This document shows, piece after piece, positions 32,881 through 44,500 of a stretch of 64,000 nt of DNA. A program made the translations under genes and the position numbers. The stretch's first letter is position 1. Each line of letters opens with the position of its first letter. The stretch is taken from NCBI RefSeq assembly GCF_037126465.1, contig NW_026999300.1, forward strand, positions 1 to 64,000, in the 5' to 3' direction. The notes under the pieces are model-generated. The model was not told where the DNA came from and did not search any database. It worked only from the letters and a program-made list of their open reading frames with translations. This DNA comes from Ornithodoros turicata (taxonomy: Eukaryota > Arthropoda > Arachnida > Ixodida > Argasidae).

Positions 32881-33022
32881 GAAACTCTTCAAACATTTCG
32901 ACGATGATGACGACATGGGTATTACTTACGAGGATCTACCAAGCTGAGCATGATGGCACGAGAATCACAATCAAGCGTTCGCTTCGACATTTATAGTAAG
33001 GCTTTTCCTCTCACTCTCCACG

Positions 33023-33139
33023 ATGTCATTCAACGTGTTTGAACGACATCGCAAAGAAAAAAGGCGCGAAAGACGAAAGGCGAGGTGGTCAAAGTACGGA
33101 CCACACCGTCGCAATGCGAGGAGGAGGAGAGCAGTGTAG
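33023..33139 (+). CDS. Very short arginine-rich ORF
   Basis: A 38-residue frame, ATG 33023 to TAG, with FERHRKEKRRERRKARWSKY and a terminal ARRRRAV. More than a third of the residues are Arg or Lys. Such peptides occur as DNA-condensing core proteins in adenovirus-like virions, but that role here is speculation. A second short frame follows at 33145-33231 with a good donor (AAT/GTAAGT) and a possible acceptor at 33287. Confidence 0.25.
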   Translation: MSFNVFERHRKEKRRERRKARWSKYGPHRRNARRRRAV

Positions 33140-33433
33140 CGACTATGAAAGGTGCGCTGGTTCTACGTCGATTGATCGAAAGCCCACGAAGGGCATCCAT
33201 CCACGACGCGAGCCGTTTCGTGGAACAAAATGTAAGTTGACCGTCTCTGCTGTGAGAGTGTATTCTATGTATGACATTGTTTTTCAGGAACCAATAGCCG
33301 CTGTCACCACATAACACTGAATACACACAGGGACTCATCCCACCCTCTCTCATCATCAATCTCAAGCGTTCCTCAACTGAAAGGAAAAGTGAGCATTGCT
33401 TCATGAGGGAAAATCTCGTACTGATTTTGTTTG

Positions 33434-34164
33434 ACTGCAGTGCCACGGTGTCTCGTATGTCAGTACGACCCCATCGATGCCATGCTCATGGCCGTAGAAA
33501 GAGAGCACGAAGCTAGAATAGAGAATCTCGGTAATAGCCCAGTCGTCCTTTCAGATGAGGACGGCGACAGAGTCAATAGCCGGCCTCTCGTAATACCTGA
33601 AACGGACGACGACGACGAACCCCTAGATGGGCACGTCAATACAGACGAATTGCTCATGTGGAAAGGAGATCAGTCGTATGCAGATTTCATTCCTCTCTCT
33701 GGTAGGGTTAGAGATGAATCATCAGATGCAAGCCCAGAATTTTGCAACGTAGAATCATTGAATTACAAGAACACGTCGTAGAGAATCATCCCTCCGTCAC
33801 GGAGAGACGATTCCTTCCTTTTTTTGTCACAGATGAGGCATTTGACGGAACAGCTACTAGGTACACGCTTCTCTGTTGCCCGCACGGCGACAATGTCGAC
33901 GATCTGCGGCTTACCGAGCATAGCTCCAGTAATCACGCGCGTCCTGGAAGCATATCCCATGCCTTTCAAACTTTATCTGTGCTCGAAGGCGCTTATGGTT
34001 TAGGACGGAGTCGACTTTTCATCTCCTTAACGTAAGCTTTCAGATGAGAGTGGTTCATAATCGCCGACAAGTCAAGGCGCAATAAATGCTGCTGTCGCAG
34101 CATCCTCGCAACGCGTAGAAAACTATGCCAGCGAAGGATGGTTTCACCTCGAACGACGTCCAAT
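33434..34164 (+). pseudogene. Maverick DNA polymerase B, probable N-terminal region
   Basis: An open frame from about 33434 to a stop at 33779-33781 is acidic (PETDDDDEPL) and starts after a good acceptor-like TGTTTGACTGCAG. Degraded text follows (VITRVLEAYPMPFKLYL, then NYASEGWFHLERRP at about 34120-34160). The last block resembles the SGWxxxRV part that precedes the exonuclease domain in Polinton polymerases. The insertion at 34165 interrupts it, and the next polymerase block resumes at 37443. Assignment of the acidic part to the polymerase is inference. Confidence 0.4.
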
Positions 34165-34417
34165 CCCAGGTAGCACAAAAAGTTGCAGCAACGTTGTCTA
34201 AATGTCAGCTTGTAACATTGCTCAGATGTTGCTAATGTCCGCAACTTCAACGTTATCTGCAACGTTTATTTGCAACATTACCGCAACATCCATTGTAAAC
34301 GTATCATCAACGTATGCATCTGTTACGTCCTCTCAACGTAAATTTTGCAACGTTTCAGTAATGTACGCGTGCAACATTACAACAATGTATAAATTTATAC
34401 AGTTTCCTCAATATGGT

Positions 34418-34688
34418 ATTTGTCCAAGATCGTCGATTGGGAATGGGAAATTTTGATTACTTTCAGTGAGAATTGTGAATGCGACATCCACTGTAACCGA
34501 ATGTGATTCCTGGGCTACTTTGAATTGAACTATTTCCAGCAGTAAGTTTAAAGCTGCCTTACTGCTGGAAATAGTCCAATTCAAAATAGCCCAGAAATCT
34601 CTGATTCGGTTAAAGTGGATGTTGCATTCACCATTCTCATTGAAAGTAATCAAAATTCCCCATTCTCAATCGACGATCTTAGACAAAT
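34418..34688. mobile_element. 271-bp foldback element
   Basis: Nearly the whole segment is one inverted repeat. ATTTGTCCAAGATCGTCGAT at the left matches the complement at the right end, and the arms meet at TTCCAGCAGTAAGTTTAAAG / GCCTTACTGCTGGAA near 34550. A few mismatches occur between arms. There is no coding potential. It sits within the CCCAGGTAGCAC element. Confidence 0.7.
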
Positions 34689-36360
34689 GCTTATTGAAAG
34701 AAACAGGAATTTAGTGGGTTTCGAAAAGAAATCAATGAAATGTCAATGCGAACGAAATGGGGCAGAAAGCATGTTTTAGTTGTAAGAAGAAATTACACTT
34801 GATGTCGTTTCTGTGTGAACATTTATTCTTACACATATACAATACAGTAGATGTGAAAATACTACAAGTGGCAGATATAACAGTGAAAGCTGTTTCAGAT
34901 GATTTTTAATGTTTAAAATTTTATATGTGGGAATATTCACCAAGCAGTTGAAGATCGCTAGCAAGACAGAGACAACAAGAGTAGAAACCTGATTCACCAC
35001 TTATATGTTCTGAAAGCATACTGTCCATCACCAACAAACACACGTCGATCAACGATGAGTAAATTTATAGGGACGTGTCCCCAATGTGTGAACAGTCCTG
35101 ACGAAAAAAAAAAAGAACTTGAAGACTTGAAGCACTGAGTTCTGTCATGCTCTTGTGCTTCGTAGGTGATTCGCGATAGCCCACCCAGCTTCCGTTTCTT
35201 GTGTGAAAGTTAACGCCATCCAACTTCAGTGAGATTCTGTTTTGACAACCTGCTGGCAGATGCGGACGCACCTATGCCCGCCGCGTCGCACAAGCATAAC
35301 CTTCAAGAAACAGAATTTCAAAAGATGTTCGCACAGCAGCATGTCAGTGTGAGTGGGCGTCAAAACACATTACATACCGTTGCTCACAGTCGTATTGACT
35401 ACGAGCAGTGGTAAAATCATGAGAAACGACGTAGAAACAACGGGAACGCTTGATACATCAACTACATACCTTAGATTCGGATAAACTCCTCAAAACGAAG
35501 CCCGGATGACGCAAACTGCTTGTCAGACCCCTCAGACACAGCGCATAACTGAACACTCCGACATTTCGTAGCAGACTGACCGTTGAGGACTGTGGAACGC
35601 TGCACTTACGTGCACAGGAATGTTGTACGAAATGCAGAAACTATAGCTTAAAGTAAGAGGCGTAATGCGCAGTTAGCGCGGCACATGTACCTTTGAGGAT
35701 ATGTTCACAAACATTTGAAATAACACAAACTATTTTCAACGCTGACGAGCCACTATGTGGTGCGGCACAAAAACGTGTTGTGTTACAACGCGCGCTGTTC
35801 GGTTCGGAGTTCGGACTTGGCGAGCGTCCGCGGCCAGCTTTTGACACATGCTTTGACAACATCGGCCAACGGCCTGCTCAGCTGAGAATAAATTTTAATT
35901 TCAGATTTACGTTTAGTTTTCACATGCAATACTTTGCGATACCATGCGTATTCTGGAATTTCATTAGAATTGAACGAGTTCCTCAAAGTAGTTAATTTGT
36001 TACACAGACATATACGGTGAAAGACAGACATATACGGCATTCTTCTTAATGATATTATGAATTAATTTGAGAATATGATGTACCATTGGTCGCCATTTTA
36101 CCCGTTGGGGTCTCATTTATTGTATTGGTGGCTCTGCAACATGTTGCATACCAATAAATCAATTGGAAATACCATTCTCATTAATACATAATAGGCCAAT
36201 TCCTCTATTTTTAAATGTTGCAATGTGAGCTTTGTGAAACGTATCAAGAATGTTGTGAGGGAATATTTAGCCAACGTTTCTGATGCAACGTAGCGGTGTT
36301 GTTTCGTTATGTTGAATACGTAACGTTTCTAAAGCAACGTACCAGCAATGTCGCCTTCCG

Positions 36361-37313
36361 GTCACTTCCGGTGTTACGCAAGGTTCGGTCCTTGGTCCAC
36401 TTTTATTTTTAATATATGTTAATGACCTCCCAATCTCCCTGTCTTCACCTGTCCGTCTCTTCGCTGATGATTGTGTGATATATCGAGAGATTAATAACAG
36501 CGCTGATACAGCTATTTTGCAGTCTGATCTATCGCAAATGTTTGCTTGGTGTATGCACTAGGGATGGAACTTAACCTTAACAAGTGTAAATACATGTCTA
36601 TTTCTCGTCAACGCATTATCTCCACGCGTTCCTACCACATTAACAACTTTCAGCTAGAATCAGTCACAGCGTACAAGTACCTAGGTATAGTATTAACAAC
36701 CGATCTCTCATGGAAATCCCACATTAAATATGTCACAAATAACGCAAACCGCACGCTTGGATACATTCGGAGAAATTTTGGAATGTGCCCGGTTCACCTC
36801 AAATTAACACTATATAAAACCCTCGACCGACCGAAATTAGAATACGCATCATCCGTCTGGGATCCTGATCACTCCACATTAATAGAGGAATTAGAAGCGA
36901 CCCAAAATCGTGCAGCTCGTTTCATTTTATCAAACTACAACCGCACAGCTAGCGTATTCTCGATGAAGACCTCACTGTCATTAGAACGATTATCAGCACG
37001 TAGAAAAATTGCAAGGTTATCTCTTTTTCACGCCATTTATTTTCATAACCCTACCTTAAAAGAACAGTTGCTTTCCTCACCACCATATATCTCATATCAC
37101 ATTGACCATCAATTCAAGGTAGGAGTCCTGCATTGTTGTACTAATTCTTTTCTGAGTTATTTTGTACCACGTACCAGTAATGATTGGAACAGCCTTCTAT
37201 CATCAGCCTTTTGTGTCAATCCTAATTACTTTCATAAGATCATTGTAAACCATGTGTAACCACTCCCCTCTGTAATGCTATGCCTTGAGGGTATAAATAA
37301 ATAAATAAATAAA
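36361..37313 (+). pseudogene. 5-prime truncated LINE (CR1/L2/Jockey-like) RT C-terminal part with ATAA tail
   Basis: The fragment begins inside the RT at [20 protein letters not shown] and contains the catalytic FADD ([10 protein letters not shown]). A one-base frame change near 36555 shifts to the frame ATG 36546-37259. That frame reads LNLNKCKYMSI, then YKYLGIVLTTDLSW, then ARFILSNYNR and a stop. It is followed by an (ATAA)n tail near 37300. These are the palm and thumb blocks of non-LTR reverse transcriptases. 5-prime truncation and a simple-repeat tail are typical of target-primed integration. Confidence 0.8.
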
Positions 37314-37442
37314 TGTCTCGTGTTTGTTGAACATGTGACGTTTCCAGGAGAACGTTGAAATGACGTCAGTTTTTGTTGGAAATGTTGCTCTCACGTAGGA
37401 CACATTCAGGCAACATTGCTTCAACCTTTTGTGCTACCTGGG

Positions 37443-37680
37443 ATGTGTCGACTTAAAACTAACGCCCTTAAAACCGAAGGGGATTGGGTGCACGGTCGAG
37501 CTTCCAGAGATGTTCAAAAACGGAAACAAAGACTCTCACAAACGCCAAACTCCCATCAAATCACGAAAACGAGTATTTCAGGTATAGCGTGCTGGCACTC
37601 TTGCATTCGTTGAGGAACAAACCAAACGATTATGCCCAACCCATGCCTGGTGTCCAACTTGTCCAAATTTTAATGAAAGA
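37443..37680 (+). pseudogene. Maverick DNA polymerase B, exonuclease-proximal fragment
   Basis: After the CCCAGGTAGCAC element the polymerase text continues through two frames: DLKLTPLKPKGIG and VELPEMFKNG, then in another frame NHENEYFRYSVLALLHS and NDYAQ. The latter resembles the NxDxxCFxWSVLxALxP block that is highly conserved near the N-terminus of Polinton polymerases. A family S piece begins at about 37681 and interrupts it. Confidence 0.55.
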
Positions 37681-38640
37681 GTGAATATTATTAAGAGTCG
37701 GACAAAGGAAATAAACTTGTCATTCAATAAATAATAGGAAGGTTTGTCTTTGCCGCTGCCTTCTTCAGACAGCATGTGATGACATCATGCAGTGGCTCTA
37801 TGTTTCAGGCGTCTGTAGCAATGCATTGACCGTTATTGGAAAAAAAGTGTACCAATAGAGAAATGGGAGGTTGGTCGATTGATGTGCATTGTCGTGGACG
37901 GATTTATGATGAGCATTGTTTTTGAATAAGAGGAGTGGGTGTCTGTGTGTTTAAAATCGTTTGATGCTGGTTTTCCACTTTGTTCAAGTGCTTTCTCTGT
38001 GCTTTTTTCCCTTGTTGTCTGACAAACGTGCGATTTTTACTGGCGTGACAGTGCTCGTTGAGCAATATCCTGACATGCCCAGACCTGTTCTGGCATGCTT
38101 TCCTTCCGCATGTAGTTTTTCCTTTTTGTCGAGAAACATTCTTGTCTTGACGATAATGCTGTCCTGAAAGGAAGTACTGCTAGAACGATTCTTAATAATT
38201 TTGCTATTCATTTAGTTCAGAGGGTAGCTACACGGGGGACAGGTTCGTGGCTCTATTCAGGAGGAACAAAGCGTCAGCGTTATTCAGTTATCTGCCTAGC
38301 TCTCGAATGAAACAGACAAGTCTCACTGTACTCTTCGTATTCAGCCATTGATGGTGTTACTTGTTATGATACTTTGTTCTTTTGTAAGTCTCATTTAGTA
38401 AGACTTTGGGATTAAAATGCTTAATTCCTAAGGTCAGCTTTCATGCGTGGTGCTTTTCTGCAGTAGTTTTTCTGTTTCCTATGCAATCATTATAGTAGAA
38501 TAAAGGAAATGATCTTGGGATGGTGATTCAATAAATGACAGGTCCCCTGTCTTGAGCGGGCGCGTCCTTGAACCATGCAGCTGCATGTCTGGGTGAAGAC
38601 GTCATGGCGGAGCTCTATTGTTTCAGGTGGACCTTGTCCA
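37681..38640 (+). repeat. Family S piece inserted in the polymerase gene
   Basis: It matches 13720-14400 and 14880-15070 in order: AATAAATAATAGGA, TTTGTCTTTGCCGC, GCATTGACCGTTA, TCTTGACGATAATGCTG, GATTCTTAATAATTTTGC, and TATTGTTTCAGGTGGACCTTG near the right edge. The first recognisable polymerase text after it starts near 38690. The exonuclease domain expected between 37680 and 38690 is missing, so insertion was accompanied by deletion, or the gap is an older loss. Confidence 0.55.
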
Positions 38641-38679
38641 GAGGAGATGGGTTGGACATACTGATGGAAACGCCAGTGA

Positions 38680-40192
38680 CGCCAGTGGCGAGAGCGTGTT
38701 TCATTGTACCCGTCAAATGCATGGTGAATATTTCCGGCGCCTCCTCAGGAAGGGGATTTACCCGTACACCTTCGTCGACAGTTTCGAAGCGTACAATTTG
38801 CCCACGCTACCACCAAAGAAAGCTTTCAAAAGTGACCCGAACGACCAAGAGATCAAGGACGAGGACTATCAGTACGCCCTCGAGATTTTCGAATTGTTCG
38901 AATGTAAGAACCTTAGCGGTTACACGCGTCTCTACATCACGCTTGACGCCTGTCAGCTCTGTGACATTGTACTGTATTTCAGGGAGATTGCACTAGAGAC
39001 GGATGGGATGGATATCTTACGCGCCATGTCCCTCGCCAGTTATGCGTGGAGCAGCACTCTGAAGCTCACCAATGTCAAACTCGAGCTCAGGAGCAATCGC
39101 GGGATGTTCAAAACGATCGAGACGGGAATCTGAGGAGGCATTTGTAACAGCTTCCATAGATTGTATCGGGCTAATCACGAGGGGCGTGACAATTATGATC
39201 CCCAGCAAGAAAAGACTTTTCAGTACCTCAATGTGAACATTTGGTACCCGTACGCAATGACTTTCCGTCTCTCGACAGGTGGTTTTGAGTGCGTCGATCC
39301 TTCGAGATGGAGTGCGATCGATTTTCTCAACATTCCCCACGATTCGAAAGTGGGCTACGTATACGTGGTAAACTTGTCATATCCCGAAGAACTGCACGCT
39401 GTCACCAGGGATATTCCCCTAGCACCCGAACACACGTGCGTGGACGAGAACGAACTCTCCCCATACCAGCGACACCTGAAAGATGCATTGCCGCTGAACG
39501 CCCCTCCAACAAAGAACCTCTTGCTGACGTGCTATGACAAAGAACATTACGTCGTTCATTATGCCTTGCTCGCTCTGTATGTGAGGTTGGGCAAGGAAAT
39601 AAAATGTGTTCACAGCATCCTCTCGTTCCGCCAAAACAAATTTTTCTGAACCTTCGTGCAGAGAAATGTCTCGTTGAGGAATGCTGCGACCACGAAATTC
39701 GAGCGATTTCTGTACAAAACCATGTCAAACAGTACGTTCGGTAAGTCGATACAAAATGTGAGATGCATGAAAAGGTACGCTATGGCCTACGACAAAGAAA
39801 GCGCGCTCAGAAAAGCTAGCGCAGTCAACAGTCAGCATTTTCACATTCTGAGTGATAAGTGCATCTTGTACGAGATGAAAGAGCATCGTTTCAAATGCAC
39901 GGAACCCCTTTGCGTGGGATTTGCGATCATAGAGATATCCAAAGTCCGAATGTACAGCTTCATCTATGAGTCGCTCTTTTCGCGCTTGACGTGTTCAGTG
40001 CAATTGTTCTATAGCGATACGGACAACATAATTTTTTCTCTCACGTGTGAAAGCCTGGAAGAACAGCTGGAGAAAATTGAGGACGACTTAGATATTTCCT
40101 CCTGTCCAGCGGACCACCCACTTTTCAACGACGAGCACACAACTCAGATGGGGTATTTCAAAGACGAGATGGGAGGTGGAGTTATTCAGGAA
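38680..40192 (+). pseudogene. Maverick DNA polymerase B, central catalytic part
   Basis: Frames at 38618-39133, 39161-39649 and 39656-40192 carry successive polymerase blocks: KGIYPYTFVDSFEAYNLPTL and CKNLSGYTRLYITLDACQL, then RSNRGMFKTIETGI, then LSTGGFECVDP in the palm. The third frame has MSNSTFGKSIQNVRCMKRYA (the K-x-NSxFGK block) and YSDTDNIIF at 40010-40036 (YxDTD catalytic motif). The SLYP-equivalent palm block is degraded. Stops at 39131 and 39647 and small shifts separate the frames. It is the terminal-protein-primed polymerase of the element. Confidence 0.8.
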
Positions 40193-40535
40193 GTCGTAGC
40201 CATGGAGGAGGGGAGGAGGAGGAGTGTCGTTGGGAGGAACCCGAGAGGTCTGCCTGCCTGATTAGGCGGCATGTTTCTCGGGAAGGGAAAGGTGGTGGAG
40301 AGGAGGAGAGGAAAGGGTGAAGTGTAAGACCGAGTGGAATCCGCTCGGGGGGAGGATAGCTGCGTCCATGGGCCGACTTCAGGGGAACTGTGCCGGCATA
40401 CGCCTAATACACATCTGAGGGAAACCCAGGAAAAACCCCAGACGGCACAGCCGGCGCGCGGATTCGAACCGCTGACCTCCCAGTCTCCAAGCGCACGCGT
40501 TACCGCTGCGCCACCGGAGCTGGTGTCGTAGCCAT
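40193..40535 (-). mobile_element. tRNA-derived SINE, copy 1, with 11-bp target duplication
   Basis: GTCGTAGCCAT occurs at 40193-40203 and 40525-40535, so the SINE body is 40204-40524 on the minus strand. The tRNA-like head has an A box (TGGCGCAGCGG, complement at 40503-40513) and a B box (GGTTCGAATCC, complement at 40460-40470), followed by a body with GGGGTTTTTCCTGGGTTTCC. Tick genomes carry tRNA-related SINEs (Ruka is the one I know), but I cannot confirm that this is the same family. It interrupts the polymerase between the DTD motif and the KMYS block. Confidence 0.85.
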
Positions 40536-40671
40536 CCGAGCCAAAATGTACAGCATTCTCTTGGCTGGGACACACAAACAGATCCAAAGAGCGAAAGGAG
40601 TTAAGAAAGACGTGATGAGAAAAAAACATTTATTGCACGAAGTGTACTGAGATTCTCTGTTCAATGAAAAG
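40536..40671 (+). pseudogene. Maverick DNA polymerase B, thumb-proximal fragment
   Basis: Immediately after the SINE duplication the text is IRAKMYSILLAG, then QIQRAKGVKKDVMRKKHLLH, then SLFNEKT. This is the conserved AKMYSxxxxxxxxKAKGVKKxVxKKxL block of Polinton polymerases. An in-frame stop (TGA at about 40648-40650) precedes the last part. The LTR element begins at 40677 after the ACAGT target. Confidence 0.75.
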
Positions 40672-41107
40672 ACAGTTGTCATAGTCCAAAGCGGCAACCG
40701 TCACAGCATGAAGGGGCATCTTGAAGTGTTTATTATACGTATTGCCTACGAACTACAAGTACAACAAAACATGTGCACACAGACGTGCAACGACGAGCGA
40801 CGGACTTGCTGGCATACGTCAGCTTGAATGTGTGTCACACACGGGATAGTCTGGCCCGACCGCCAACATCAACCAAGCGGCATAGGGGGCGCTAGTAACA
40901 TGCACCCAACTAAACAGATACATGACATGCTTTTTTTTTTCTTTGCTAACAAACCCCTCAAGCTTTCTCTAGCTTTAAGATACTACATAACATCAGTCCA
41001 ACAAAAGTTAACGCTAAAGTTAAGAAACAACTCCAACAATATTAATAACTTCAAAACGTACTATACCCAGTTCTCAGTAAACTCTCAAACACAAAAACTG
41101 CAAGTTT

Positions 41108-41557
41108 CTAGCCACAGTCATAACCCTGAAGATATCCAGGACGTCGCACAACTCTTCCAGACCTTGTTACGCGAACTTCAGGTTCCAGATGCACAGTTAC
41201 AGTTTCCTTTTGAGACGACGCACCCTGTGGAGATAATACCGGCAGCCCTGCTGTTTCTGTTGGCTCAGCATCCTGTGTAGACGACGGCGGTTCGGCCTGC
41301 TCCAACAGGTTGTCCTGCTGTGGAACTATAGTCTCTTGCGAAAGTGAAGAATAATACTGCTCTGCGCTCCTTTCTTCCTCAGCGCCACAGTCCACCTTAC
41401 GTGGCCTCAGATGATATCTATTTCTTCTACGGACACCACCACTTGACAACTTCACCAGATAGCTTCTTGGTTGGGGTTCAACCTGTAGAACGACTGCAGC
41501 CATCCACTTGGTACCTCGCCTTACCCACACAGGTTGTCCTGCATCCATTTGAGACAA
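41108..41557 (-). pseudogene. Integrase C-terminal domain of the LTR element, out of frame
   Basis: The frame reads DAGQPVWVRRGTKWMAAVVL, then PRSYLVKLSSGGVRRRNRYH, and ends TRSGRVVRRPGYLQ. This is the GQxVWVR...PRSYLV...RRNRxHLR tail of Gypsy integrases. It is in a different frame from the main polyprotein that stops at 41574. Whether the shift is a mutation or a recoding site cannot be told from one copy; mutation is the simpler reading. Confidence 0.75.
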
Positions 41558-41573
41558 CTGGGCACTTCTTCTA

Positions 41574-44500
41574 TCATACCGGTGCTGCTGCTTCTGTCTC
41601 TAGGCCTTTCTGATGGTCTTCGCAGGGGTAATTTGGCTTGTACAGGGTCGGAAGTGCTGGCAGCAATGTTCTAACTCTTCGTCCCATCAACATCTCGACA
41701 GGAGACGGCAAGTGTTCTGTCGGTGTCGCACGATAATTAAGTAGAGCAATATGAACATCTTGTTCATCATCCAACGTTTTCGTCAAGGTGGACTTAATGG
41801 TCTGCACACTTCTCTCCACCAGTCCATTGGATCTTGGAAAGTGAGGGGTAGAGGTTATGTGACAAATGCCCCACTCCTTGTTGAAGGAAGCGAACAGTGC
41901 AGAATTAAAGGGAGGTCCATTGTCGGAAATCACCTCAGACGGAATCCCGTGGCGTGCATACACGGACTTCAAAAAGTTTATGACACACTTGGCGGTCACA
42001 TTTGGCATTTCCTGCAACTCAACATACTTGGAATAATAGTCAATGACGAGTAGATAAGTTAATCCTTGGTGATAGAAAAAGTCAAGGGCAAGCTTCTGCC
42101 ACGCCAGTGACGGTAAGGGTACACTAAGCAGTGTCTCTTGAGGGTTGCTCCTGTAGTTTACTTGGCATGTCGTACACTGTTGTACCTTGCTCTCAATGTC
42201 TCTTGACATTCCTGGCCAGTATAGGGCTTCTCGTGCCCGTATCTTGGATGCTACCATACCTCGATGACCTTCATGAAGTCTGTTTAGGGTATGTTCCCTG
42301 CAACTCTTGGGAATCACCAAACGTCTTCCTCGGCAAAGTAAGCCTTCCTTCACGTGCAACTCATCTCTGCAATCCCAGTACAGTTTTGCTCCAAGCTCAA
42401 CCTGCTTACGACACAGTGGCCAGCCCTGCTGGCAATATCTAACAACTTGCTGCAACGTCTCATCTTTCGCTGTTGCATCTCTGATGGCGTCCAAAGTAAG
42501 TGACGATGCTTGCACAAGAAGACACAATGAGGCTGGTACCTCACAACTCGCCTCCCTAGTCACTTCCTGCAGTGGTGCCCGCGACAACGCATCAGCAACA
42601 GCAAGATCCTTTACAGGAACATAAACAAGCTGCGCTTGATAATGTTGCAGTCTCAGTAACAGTCGTTGCAATCTCGGTGATATGGAGTCGAAAGGCTTTT
42701 GCGAGAGTCCGACTAGGGGCTTATGGTCTGTCTGTACTTCAACAACCCTACCATAGGTGAAATAGTGAAAATGCTCCGCCGCAAACACGACTGCCAAAAG
42801 TTCTTTTTCTATCAGTGAATATCGTTGTTGTGTCTCCGTCAGCGACACTGACGCATAGGCTACAGGGTGGTCATTTTGAAGAAATACAGCGCCCAATCCA
42901 TAAGAGCTAGCATCCACTGACAGTGTCACCGGACAGTTCGCGTCGAAGTATGACAACACAGGAGCAGTCACCAGAAGTTGCTTGAGGTGTTCAAAACATT
43001 GTTGACAATTTTCATCCCAGACCCACTCAACGTCTTTCCGTAGCAGCTGCCTTAGCACACGAGTACTTTCTGACATTTTTGGAACAAATCTAGTGAGGTA
43101 CGTCACCATTCCGATGAACCGTTGCAGCTGCTGCTTACTTGTCGGCACAGGATAGTCCGTAATGGCCTTCACCTTCTGTGGATCAGGCTCCACGCCTTGC
43201 GATGTCAGCACGTGGCCAAGGTACTTAACTCTTTGCACTGCTAGCTGTAGCTTTTCCTTATTAAGCTTCAGGTTTGATTTCCTTGCCACTTCAAGAACCT
43301 TTCGAAGCTGTTGGCAATGCTCCCCCATGTCTCGAGACGCCAGCAGAATGTCATCAAAATATGGGTGAACGTCTGGAAGCTCAGCAAACAGTTGGTCCAC
43401 AGACTGCTGAAACGCTTCTGGGGCACAGTTCAACCCATAGGGCATCACCAAGAAGCGATAACGACCGTAGGGCGTAGCAAACGTACATAACCGAGAACTT
43501 CCTTCATCCAGCTGCAGGTGGTGAAAGGCGTGTGATGCATCCATGACCGTAAATACTGTAGACCCGTGAAGTCTTGCAAACTGCCTTTCCTGTGTTGGGA
43601 TCTGGTAATGAGGTCTCTTGATTGCCTCGTTTAACTTCCGAGGATCCAAATATACACGAATGTCTCCATTAGGTTTCGGCACAATTATAAGCGGACTGCA
43701 CCAGTCAGTAGGCTCTGTCACTCTTGCAATGACACCGTCTCGTTCCATTCTCTCAAGCTCCAACTTGAGCTTCTCCTCTAAGGCCAAAGGCACTTTCCTG
43801 GGCGGTGAAATAGACGGCTTCACATCTTCCTTTAGTATGATCTTATGAGTTCCTGGCAGTCGTCCAACACCTTGAAAAACATCTTCATATTCTGCAACAA
43901 CTTGCTCTGGTGTCTCCCTGATACTCTCATGTCGAGCCACTTCACCTTTAACCTCGCAAACTCTCTTGAGAAGGTTGAACATCTGACATGCTTGAAGACC
44001 CAGTATGGGCGACGACGACAAGTCGACGACCAGAAACGTCACAGGGCACGTAAGTCCATTAGCAGTGCAGCTCAAGACTGTCTCTCCGACCACAGGAAGC
44101 TGCTCCCCAGAATACGTTGTGACACGGCGTTGAGACCTTCTGACAAGAGGTCTAGGATTCCAAGCTCGGACAATCTCTTTTGAAATCACATTCACCTCGG
44201 ACCCTGTGTCAAGCTTGAAGTTGAGAAGGTGGCCTTCTACTCTGACGTCTTCTGTCCAGAATGCAGACCCTTCAAGGCTGTTAACAGTGAGGACATCAAG
44301 GGACACGAAGTCGCCCAATGTCCCTTGCATATGATCACCCGTGAGAACGTGCAGTTGAGAGTCATGCTTGTTATGACCACGGTTGGGACAGTTTGGAACA
44401 CAGGCCCTCACTTGATTAGGGTTACGTTGTCCTGCTCTGCAGACTTGCACGAAGTGGTTCAATTTTCCACACTTTCCACAATGCTGCCCATACGCTGGAC

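Larger units (their letters stand above)
34165..37442. mobile_element. 3.3-kb DNA element with CCCAGGTAGCAC ends and GCAACRTT repeats
   Basis: The left end CCCAGGTAGCACAAAAAGTTG and the right end, whose complement is CCCAGGTAGCACAAAAGGTTG, differ at one position. Flanks share AT (34163-34164 and 37443-37444), a possible 2-bp duplication. Subterminal DNA at 34180-34400, 36230-36350 and 37320-37440 is filled with GCAAC(G/A)TT and AACGTTGC words. No transposase is visible. Nested inside are a foldback element (34418-34688) and a LINE fragment (36361-37313). It splits the polymerase gene. Confidence 0.65.

Noticed and set aside
40453..40524. tRNA-like sequence with A and B boxes, a possible tRNA gene
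   Set aside because: It is the head of a SINE with flanking target duplication. The stems expected for a functional tRNA are not all formed, and an almost identical copy sits in a second SINE at 56145-56215.
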